Shown: positions 1-5,435 of the stretch, in pieces
Layout of the letters: each line of letters begins with the position of its first letter
Numbering within the stretch: position 1 is the stretch's first letter
Source of the DNA: Bacteroidales bacterium
GTDB taxonomy: Bacteria; Bacteroidota; Bacteroidia; Bacteroidales; 4484-276
NCBI GenBank assembly: GCA_018400545.1
Contig: JAGYLT010000178.1
Location: 1 to 5,435 of the forward strand
Direction of reading: 5' to 3'
Length of the DNA: 5,435 bases
Program-made: the position numbers and the translations under genes
Notes under the pieces: model-generated
The model's input: the letters and a program-made list of their open reading frames with translations, nothing else
What the model was told of the DNA's origin: nothing
Databases searched by the model: none

Positions 1-6
1 AACACT

Positions 7-2025
7 ATGAAAAATCTAGTACTCTTTATTTTCCTTTTTGGGTTGGGTGTTTCAGTATCAGCACAAACCTATATTTTGGAGGATTTCAGCAATGGCACCA
101 TGCCTCCTGCTGAATGGTCGCTCGATGGCTTTGCCGAGCAATGGTCGATCAACAATGGCAATACTGCCGGTGGTATTGCACCTGAAGCCATGTTTACCTG
201 GGTGTCAGGAAATGGAACATCGCGTCTGGTAAGCCCCGAAATTGATCTTACCGGATTAGAAAGTGTAGTTTTCGAATTCTCCCATTTTCTGGACAATTAT
301 TCCGGCAGCGGATATTCCATTGGTGCTGCTACACGTTCGCAGGGCAGCGACTGGAATGTAGTGTGGGAAGTCAATCCTACAGGCGATATCGGCCCTGTAA
401 CAGAAAATATTGAAATTGATAACGATGATGTGGGGCAAGCCGATTTCCAGTTCTGCATTTTTGTTAGCGGTAACTTCTACAATCTCGACTACTGGTACGT
501 TGATGATGTGTGGTTGTACACACCGGTTGATCTCGATGCCGGCTTAACATCCATCACAACCGGATCTTATGCCAGCGGCCCAACCGAAATCAGCGGAAAG
601 GTGAAAAACTTTGGACTGAACGATATTACCAGTCTGATTATCGATTGGAAAGTTGATGAAGGCGATCCTGTTTCAACAGAGCTCACAGGTTTGTCCATTC
701 CCTTTGGCGAAACCTACGATTTTGTTTGCGACGGTTTTGTTAATCTTCCCATTGGCAGTTATACATTGTCATTGACAATCGAAAGTGTGAACGGCACGCA
801 GGACGCTGACCCGGAAAATAATATGATCGAGAAGACAGTAAATTTTGTCAGCCATACCGTTGCTCACCGTCCCACTCTGGAAGAATTTACCAGTTCAACA
901 TGTGCTCCCTGTGCATCATTTAATACCCAATTTGTGCCCTGGTGCGAGACACACGAAGAAGAAATAACACTTGTAAAATACCAGATGAACTGGCCGGGCT
1001 CAGGCGACCCTTACTATACTCCCGAGGGCGGTACACGCCGCAACCAATATGGTGTGAGCTGGGTGCCATGGACAAACCTCGACGGAACTTACACCGACAA
1101 CAACATGGCTACGATTCAGAATATGTTTGATGCTTCAGTGCAGGAATTTGGATTGGTAAATCTTGCCGCTGCGCATACGCTTACCGGAACGGTTATGGAT
1201 ATCGAGGTAAATATGGTACCGTTTGTTGATATTAGTAATGCTGCGGTTTATATTGTTGTTTTCGAATATATCACCACAGGAAATGTCGGGTCGAATGGTG
1301 AAACCGAATTTGAACATGTAATGATGAAAATGGTGCCCGATGCTGTAGGTACCGCAGTTGATTTTGAAGATCGAGTACCCCATTCGCTTGAGTACACCGT
1401 TGACCTTGACGGAACCAATGTTGAAGAGTGGGATGATCTCGGTGTTGCGGTTATCGTGCAGGACCTTGAATCGCTCTATATTTACCAGTCGGATTACACA
1501 ATCGAAGATGGCGAATTTGCCGATGATGCACAAGTGACTGAATTATGGATTGACGGCGAGCCCTTGCAAGGCTTTTCACCTGACGTTTTTGAATACACCA
1601 TCACTCTGGAACCCGGAACTGTTGAAGTTCCAACCGTAGAAGTAATTACAGCACACCAGGGTGCGTTACCCGTAATTGTGCCAACTTTCACCCTTCCGGG
1701 AACAACAACAATTGATGTGTTTGCCGAAGATATGAAAACAAAACAGAGCTATTCGGTTACCTTTGATATCGAAACCGGCATTGGCAATGAGGCTGCCGAA
1801 GCAGTTAATATTTTCCCCAATCCTACCAATGGCAAGGTGATGATTTCGGGTGTTGAAAATGCCACTGTAACTGTTTACAATTCAACAGGTGCAACTATGG
1901 CTGTTTTGGATAATTTCCACTCCGGTGCTATCGACCTTTCGGGTTATACCAGAGGCATCTATTTCCTCAACATTGTGATGGAAAATAAAACCGTAATCAA
2001 CAGAAAAATCAATCTTATTCAATAA
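7..2025 (+). CDS. Secreted Omp28/thioredoxin-like multidomain protein with T9SS type A C-terminal sorting domain
   Basis: Seen: 672 residues with a signal peptide at 1-19 (Lys2, a hydrophobic core, cleavage likely after VSA before Gln20). Residues about 21-174 resemble a choice-of-anchor J/MAM-like beta-sandwich (EDFSNG near the start, YWYVDDVWLY near the end). Residues 175-282 look like a CARDB/Ig-like domain. Residues about 284-505 look like the Omp28 or thioredoxin-fold family: an ESSTC-like strand, a Cys299-Ala-Pro-Cys302 motif, Cys313, and a GVSWVPW segment whose Pro354 fits the cis-Pro loop. Residues 510-588 match the cadherin-like beta-sandwich pattern (LWIDGEPLQGFSP, then YSVTFDI). 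The tail from about 598 has IFPNPTNG at 602-609, LSGYTRGIYFLNI and a final basic strand, typical of the Por sorting domain. Family knowledge: such tails direct export across the outer membrane by T9SS, followed by cleavage and often anchoring to A-LPS. Inferred: a cell-surface or released protein, perhaps with thiol-disulfide activity. The substrate is unknown. Only six bases precede the ATG, so its promoter and ribosome binding site are outside the window. Confidence 0.93.
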   Translation: MKNLVLFIFLFGLGVSVSAQTYILEDFSNGTMPPAEWSLDGFAEQWSINNGNTAGGIAPEAMFTWVSGNGTSRLVSPEIDLTGLESVVFEFSHFLDNYSGSGYSIGAATRSQGSDWNVVWEVNPTGDIGPVTENIEIDNDDVGQADFQFCIFVSGNFYNLDYWYVDDVWLYTPVDLDAGLTSITTGSYASGPTEISGKVKNFGLNDITSLIIDWKVDEGDPVSTELTGLSIPFGETYDFVCDGFVNLPIGSYTLSLTIESVNGTQDADPENNMIEKTVNFVSHTVAHRPTLEEFTSSTCAPCASFNTQFVPWCETHEEEITLVKYQMNWPGSGDPYYTPEGGTRRNQYGVSWVPWTNLDGTYTDNNMATIQNMFDASVQEFGLVNLAAAHTLTGTVMDIEVNMVPFVDISNAAVYIVVFEYITTGNVGSNGETEFEHVMMKMVPDAVGTAVDFEDRVPHSLEYTVDLDGTNVEEWDDLGVAVIVQDLESLYIYQSDYTIEDGEFADDAQVTELWIDGEPLQGFSPDVFEYTITLEPGTVEVPTVEVITAHQGALPVIVPTFTLPGTTTIDVFAEDMKTKQSYSVTFDIETGIGNEAAEAVNIFPNPTNGKVMISGVENATVTVYNSTGATMAVLDNFHSGAIDLSGYTRGIYFLNIVMENKTVINRKINLIQ

Positions 2026-2044
2026 GCATTAAATTTTATGATTG

Positions 2045-2083
2045 AAAAGGCTGTCCGTAATTATTTTGGACAGCCTTTTTTTT
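2045..2083 (+). terminator. Intrinsic (rho-independent) terminator after the T9SS-sorted protein gene
   Basis: A perfect 12-bp inverted repeat (AAAAGGCTGTCC at 2045-2056 and GGACAGCCTTTT at 2068-2079) encloses an 11-base AT-rich loop. It continues into a run of eight T (2076-2083). It lies 20 bases after the TAA of the upstream gene. Read on the minus strand the same stem is followed by only four T, so it may also stop transcripts of the convergent pyrophosphohydrolase gene, less efficiently. Confidence 0.9.
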
Positions 2084-2134
2084 GGTTAAGCCGGAAGCTA
2101 TTTCCCGGTGATTAATCGCAAAATCAATCGATGA

Positions 2135-2476
2135 TCATTTCAACCGGTTATACTTTTCCGCCGTATCCCTCGACTTCTCCACAGGATATTTACGGCCATT
2201 TTTCTCAATTTTTTCCAAAATGATCTCCTTCACATCGAAACCATATTTTTCGGCAAGCATAAAAGCGTAGGCAAACACATCGGCCAGCTCTTCTTTCACG
2301 CGGGTTAAATCAACGCTTTCGAGTTGGTTGTAATTCTTCCAAAGATAAAGCTCGTTCAACTCTGCGGCTTCGATTGAAAGCGCCAGCGCCAGGTCTTTTG
2401 GGTTGTGAAACTGCTCCCAGTTGCGGGCATTGCGAAAGTCAACAAGCGCTTTGATAATGGTGGAAATGTCGTTCAT
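2135..2476 (-). CDS. MazG-like nucleotide pyrophosphohydrolase (dCTP pyrophosphatase/RS21-C6 type)
   Basis: Seen: 113 residues, a compact all-alpha protein. It carries the MazG-superfamily metal-binding pattern EXXE followed by EXXD: Glu36-Ala-Ala-Glu39 in SIEAAELNE and Glu63-Leu-Ala-Asp66 in KEELADVFAY. It also has the early segment WEQFHNPKDLALAL and the ending KYPVEKSRDTAEKY, both typical of single-domain bacterial enzymes in this group. Family knowledge: these proteins use Mg2+ to hydrolyse (d)NTPs, often dCTP or modified pyrimidine nucleotides, to the monophosphate and pyrophosphate. They form dimers or tetramers in the cytosol and act in nucleotide-pool cleaning. The length is normal for the stand-alone form and no key acidic residue is missing. 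The gene converges with the T9SS-sorted protein gene and diverges from the UvrA-like gene. The ATG (2474-2476) has no Shine-Dalgarno sequence upstream, as is common in Bacteroidota. The exact substrate cannot be read from sequence. Confidence 0.92.
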   Translation of the reverse strand: MNDISTIIKALVDFRNARNWEQFHNPKDLALALSIEAAELNELYLWKNYNQLESVDLTRVKEELADVFAYAFMLAEKYGFDVKEIILEKIEKNGRKYPVEKSRDTAEKYNRLK

Positions 2477-2666
2477 GCTATCTAACCATTGATTTTATTA
2501 ATGAGGCGGTAAAGTTATTAAATGCCGAAACAATTCCGCTGACCACAATCATTCAAAAGGCTTTTAATGTTGGCGAAATTGAGGTTATTTTGCAGCAACC
2601 CGATGACCTTACCGGTAAATCAAAAAAGTAAAAATCGGGTTGATTGAATTACTAAGCATCAAAATA
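2477..2666. other. Divergent intergenic region between the pyrophosphohydrolase and UvrA-like genes
   Basis: These 190 bases separate two divergent starts and should hold promoters for both. I see no Shine-Dalgarno sequence before either ATG; the 20 bases before 2667 are AT-rich, as in many Bacteroidota leaders. I found no full TAnnTTTG/TTTG promoter pair at the right spacing on either strand. No SOS-like inverted repeat was recognised, although Bacteroidota LexA boxes are not well enough defined for this to count as evidence against DNA-damage control. Most of the region is taken up by the start-less coding-like stretch at 2488-2631. Confidence 0.5.
2488..2631 (+). pseudogene. Possible remnant: C-terminal tail of a lost gene, perhaps an MDR (zinc-type) dehydrogenase
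   Basis: An open stretch ends at TAA 2629-2631 and runs back to an in-frame TAA at 2455-2457, but it contains no ATG. From 2488 it translates into protein-like sequence: FINEAVKLLNAETIPLTTII, then QKAFNVGEIEVILQQPDDL and a lysine-rich end. The codon choice and amphipathic pattern look like real coding sequence. The order (helix with AVKLLN, then IPLTTII, then a phenylalanine and GEIE) recalls the C-terminus of medium-chain zinc-dependent dehydrogenases, where 'LI.SGKI....LIT..FPLEEIEEAF' precedes the final strand. That likeness is from memory and is weak. It starts within a few bases of the 5' end of the minus-strand pyrophosphohydrolase gene, as if the rest of the parent gene had been removed. 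It could also be a chance open stretch. Confidence 0.3.
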
Positions 2667-5435
2667 ATGAAAGCCATAAAAATAATCGGTGCCGGAGAAA
2701 ACAACCTGAAAGCTGTAACGGTGGAAATTCCCCGCAATCGTTTAACCGTAGTCACGGGCGTTTCAGGTTCGGGAAAATCATCTTTGATTTATGATGTGCT
2801 TTTCCGCGAAGCCGAAAAACGCTACCTCAGCACATTTTCTACGTATGCCCATCGCTTTTTGGGAAAGATGAAAAAGCCCGATGTGGAAAGAATTGAAGGC
2901 CTTTCGCCGGCCATCGCCGTGAGCCAAAAATCGGTTATCCGAAATCCACGCTCCACCGTGGGCACCATCACCGGAATTTACGATTATCTGCGGCTGCTTT
3001 TTGCAAGGATTGGAAAAACTGAAATTGAAGCCCCTGATTTTGTTATCAACAAACACCTCTTTTCCTTTAATTCGCCGGCCGGGGCCTGCCCGCATTGCAA
3101 CGGGCTGGGAGTGGAAGACCGCATTGACCCGGCATTGATTGTAGCCAACGAAAACAAATCGCTGCGCGAAGGCGCTTTCGTTATCACTGCACCCAACGGC
3201 TATATTATTTACTCGCAGGTAACAATGGATGTGCTCGCCGATGTTTGCCGTGCCGAAGGTTTCAGCGTGGATACACCCTGGAAAGACCTCACCCCCGAAC
3301 AGCAACACATCGTTTTCTACGGTAGTAATAAAATTGAAGTTCCTTTCGGAAAACACACCCTCGAATCAAGAATGAAATGGAGCGGTATTACTGCCAAACC
3401 TCGTGATACGGGTTTTTACAAAGGAGTGATTCCCGTGATGGAAAACATCCTCAAGCGCGACCGCAACAAAAACATCCTGCGCTTTGTGCGTTCGGTGCCA
3501 TGTCCCGAATGTCGCGGAAAACGGCTTAATCAAAACGCATTATCGGTAAAAATTGACGGTAAAAATATTCATGACCTTTCCGAATTGCCCATCTCTGAAT
3601 TGGGTTTTGCACTTCGTTCATTGAGTCTGGATGAAGTTCAACTTTCGGTGGCAAAACCAGTGATAGCTGAAATCATCAAAAGAACCGAACTTTTGGAGAA
3701 ACTGCAAGCCGGCCATCTTTCGCTCATGCGCGAATCCACCACGCTCTCGGGTGGCGAAAGTCAGCGGCTGCGACTGGCAACGCAGGCCATTTCGGGTGTA
3801 CAAAATGTTATCTACATTTTCGATGAGCCTTCCATCGGGCTGCACCCCACCGAAAACCTCCGGATGATCGAAGTACTTCAATCGCTGCGCGATCAGGGAA
3901 ACACCGTTGTTGTTGTAGAACATGATGATGATTTTTTACGCCACGCCGATTATGTGATTGACATAGGGCCGGCAGCCGGAAAAAATGGCGGCAACGTCCT
4001 GCTAAGTTGCCCACCCGAAGAATTGATGAATACCCCGCCCGGAAAAAGTGCCACCGCCGACTTCATTTCTGGAAGGAGGAAATTTCGTTTCCCGGATGAA
4101 TCGCCGCAAGGCAGAGATTACATTTCCATAAAAGGCGCCTCACAATACAACCTGAAAATTGAGGAAGTCCGCTTTTTTCTGAATACAATGAATGTTGTAA
4201 CAGGGGTTTCGGGCGCCGGAAAATCAACATTGGTAAACCATACACTGGCTCGTTTTCTAAAAAACAAATTGCATCAAGGGCATGAGGTTCCGGGAAAATC
4301 CGAATCTGTTTCAGGATGGGAAAAGCTGAGTAAACTAATTTTTATTGACCAGTCGCCCATCGGGAAAACACCCCGCAGCAATCCGGCCACCTACACCGGT
4401 CTTTCTGATCATATCCGCGATTTGTTTGCCGCCCAACCCGAAGCCCGAAAACGCGGCTGGAACAAAAGCCGTTTTTCGTTCAATGTTGCAGGCGGGCGAT
4501 GCGAAAACTGCCTGGGCGCCGGATATATTCAGGTGGGCATGCACTTTCTGGGCGATGTGGAAATAGTTTGTGAAACCTGTGCCGGGAAGCGTTTCAATGA
4601 CGAAACTTTGCAAATCAGTTTCGATGGGAAAAATATTTCGCAGGTGCTGGATTTGTCAGTTGCTCAGGCGGTGGATTTTTTCAGCGATGCGCCAAAAGCC
4701 GTGCGCATAGTTGAAACCATGAACAAGCTCGGGCTGGGTTATTTGAAACTCGGCCAGCGTTCAACCACCTTAAGTGGCGGTGAGGCGCAGCGCGTAAAAC
4801 TCGCCACCGAACTGGCACGTTCCACCGCCGGACACACGCTTTATATTTTCGATGAGCCCACCACCGGTTTACACAACGCCGATGTTGAGGTGCTGCTCAG
4901 GTCGCTGCAAAATCTGGTTGAAAACAAAAATACAGTTATTGTTATCGAACATCATCCTGGGGTAATTGCTGCTGCCGGAAATATTGTTGACCTGGGGCCC
5001 GGAAGTGGCAAAAGCGGAGGAAAGGTGGTTTTTCAGGGTACACCCAAAGCGATGCTCCAGTCAGGAAATTCGCCCACTGCCCATGCGCTGAAATCATGGC
5101 ACTCCCAAGCAAATGTCATCGAAAAAAATACGCCGGCCATCAGCGAAGATCACCACATTATTTTTAGAAATGTTACCACACACAATCTGAAAGGAATTGA
5201 TGTTGCTTTTCCAAAAAATGAAATCACTGTGGTAACGGGCGTTTCGGGTAGCGGCAAGTCATCGCTGGTTTTCGATACGCTTTACGCCGAAAGCCGCAAC
5301 CGTTTCCTTGAGAATTTTTCGCCTTATGTGCGGGCACAGTTGGGTTTGCAATCTAAAGGAAACTTTGATGAGGCCGGTGGTATTACGCCTGCTGTGGCCA
5401 TCAACCGGCGGTTTGGCATATCAGGCGGGCGCTCC
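2667..5435 (+). CDS. uvrA: UvrA-like excinuclease ATPase, tandem ('dimeric') form, 3' end beyond the window
   Basis: Seen: 923 codons without a stop up to the window edge. Unit 1 (residues 1-811) is a whole UvrA-like protein. Its NBD1 has Walker A at 31-38 (GVSGSGKS), Gln87, ABC signature LSGGE at 360-364, Walker B ending Asp386-Glu387 and H-loop His419. Its NBD2 has Walker A 513-520 (GVSGAGKS), Gln562, LSGGE 702-706, Asp729-Glu730 and His762. Zinc cysteine pairs are at 141/144 with 279/282, flanking a normal-sized insertion domain, and at 612/615 with 635/638. The UvrB-binding domain is absent: only about 15 residues join LLFARIG (110-116) to LFSFN (131-135). After a linker (about 812-830), NBD3 begins at 831 with Walker A 858-865. 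Family knowledge: UvrA dimers recognise distorted DNA and load UvrB; double-length UvrAs exist, and class II UvrAs without the UvrB domain are accessory. Inferred: a single-chain pseudodimer of about 1,600-1,850 residues, perhaps for damage tolerance or resistance to DNA-binding drugs. The ATG at 2667 was chosen because [14 protein letters not shown] follows directly, matching the usual UvrA N-terminus. Confidence 0.95.
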   Translation, partial: MKAIKIIGAGENNLKAVTVEIPRNRLTVVTGVSGSGKSSLIYDVLFREAEKRYLSTFSTYAHRFLGKMKKPDVERIEGLSPAIAVSQKSVIRNPRSTVGTITGIYDYLRLLFARIGKTEIEAPDFVINKHLFSFNSPAGACPHCNGLGVEDRIDPALIVANENKSLREGAFVITAPNGYIIYSQVTMDVLADVCRAEGFSVDTPWKDLTPEQQHIVFYGSNKIEVPFGKHTLESRMKWSGITAKPRDTGFYKGVIPVMENILKRDRNKNILRFVRSVPCPECRGKRLNQNALSVKIDGKNIHDLSELPISELGFALRSLSLDEVQLSVAKPVIAEIIKRTELLEKLQAGHLSLMRESTTLSGGESQRLRLATQAISGVQNVIYIFDEPSIGLHPTENLRMIEVLQSLRDQGNTVVVVEHDDDFLRHADYVIDIGPAAGKNGGNVLLSCPPEELMNTPPGKSATADFISGRRKFRFPDESPQGRDYISIKGASQYNLKIEEVRFFLNTMNVVTGVSGAGKSTLVNHTLARFLKNKLHQGHEVPGKSESVSGWEKLSKLIFIDQSPIGKTPRSNPATYTGLSDHIRDLFAAQPEARKRGWNKSRFSFNVAGGRCENCLGAGYIQVGMHFLGDVEIVCETCAGKRFNDETLQISFDGKNISQVLDLSVAQAVDFFSDAPKAVRIVETMNKLGLGYLKLGQRSTTLSGGEAQRVKLATELARSTAGHTLYIFDEPTTGLHNADVEVLLRSLQNLVENKNTVIVIEHHPGVIAAAGNIVDLGPGSGKSGGKVVFQGTPKAMLQSGNSPTAHALKSWHSQANVIEKNTPAISEDHHIIFRNVTTHNLKGIDVAFPKNEITVVTGVSGSGKSSLVFDTLYAESRNRFLENFSPYVRAQLGLQSKGNFDEAGGITPAVAINRRFGISGGRS
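5157..5435 (+). repeat. Third ABC nucleotide-binding domain, an ancient in-frame duplication of NBD1 (start of second UvrA unit)
   Basis: Residues 831-923 align with residues 4-96 (bases 2676-2954) without any gap. By hand count about 39 of 93 positions are identical, concentrated in [14 protein letters not shown]. The DNA of the two copies has diverged much more, so this is an old duplication and not an assembly echo or recent repeat. A linker of about 19 residues ([10 protein letters not shown] and on) separates it from the end of unit 1 at Trp811. The Q-loop stretch differs from NBD1: Ile912-Asn913-Arg914-Arg915 replaces the usual Ile-Asp-Gln-Lys. Confidence 0.9.

Noticed and set aside
1135..1533. 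132-codon open frame on the minus strand inside the T9SS-sorted protein gene
   Set aside because: It is antisense to the Omp28-like domain and rich in Ile, Asn and His with no domain signature, as expected for a shadow frame.
2510..2517. Minus-strand TAACTTTA as a -7 box (consensus TAnnTTTG) for the pyrophosphohydrolase gene
   Set aside because: It lies at a plausible distance (33 bases before the ATG) but mismatches the final G. The nearest TTG upstream is only 13 bases away, too close for the -33 element. One 7-of-8 match in AT-rich DNA is not enough.
2778..3356. 192-codon open frame on the minus strand inside the UvrA-like gene
   Set aside because: It is antisense to the Walker A, zinc and insertion-domain coding region, whose plus-strand translation is unmistakably UvrA-like. 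The minus-strand product shows no recognisable domain. The same applies to the shorter open frames at 3618-4613.
2676..5435. The tandem UvrA arrangement as an assembly duplication
   Set aside because: The two NBD copies share only about 42 percent of residues, with many different codons even in the shared Walker A motif. The boundary falls at a sensible domain end, which fits an ancient gene fusion.
1..5435. CRISPR array, tRNA/rRNA genes, insertion sequence ends or attachment sites
   Set aside because: No regularly spaced direct repeats, no tRNA-like cloverleaf or rRNA core sequence, no transposase reading frame and no paired terminal inverted repeats were seen. The only strong inverted repeat is the terminator at 2045-2083.

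Overview
The window looks like chromosomal DNA from a member of the Bacteroidota. The clearest sign is the first gene, a secreted multidomain protein that ends in a type IX secretion (T9SS/Por) C-terminal sorting domain, a signal largely restricted to this phylum. The lack of Shine-Dalgarno sequences before the starts that can be checked also fits. I cannot place it to genus.

Layout: (1) 7-2025 (+) is a 672-residue exported protein with a signal peptide, a jelly-roll-like domain, an Ig/CARDB-like domain, an Omp28/thioredoxin-like region with a CAPC motif, a cadherin-like beta-sandwich and a T9SS tail. (2) 2045-2083 is a strong intrinsic terminator in the gap between two convergent genes. (3) 2135-2476 (-) is a small MazG-type nucleotide pyrophosphohydrolase. 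(4) 2477-2666 is the divergent intergenic region. It holds a start-less open stretch (2488-2631) that reads like the C-terminal tail of a lost gene. (5) 2667 to the window edge (+) is a long open frame of at least 923 codons. It encodes a tandem ('dimeric form') UvrA-like ABC ATPase and is cut off by the end of the window.

The UvrA-like gene is the most interesting item. Residues 1-811 already form a complete UvrA-like unit with two nucleotide-binding domains (NBDs), but without the UvrB-binding domain and its flanking zinc cysteines, as in class II UvrA proteins. After a linker of about 19 residues a second UvrA-like unit starts in the same frame. Its third NBD has an intact Walker A but an altered Q-loop region (Asn-Arg-Arg where the family has Asp-Gln-Lys). 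This suggests a covalently linked UvrA pseudodimer with asymmetric ATP sites. Such double-length UvrAs are known (for example in Chlamydia), so the fusion itself is not new. The missing UvrB-binding domain and the changed third site make its role in excision repair uncertain.

The genes do not form one operon: the first two converge, and the last two diverge. A nucleotide-pool cleaning enzyme next to a DNA-damage-recognition-like ATPase is suggestive, but nothing here shows that they work together.
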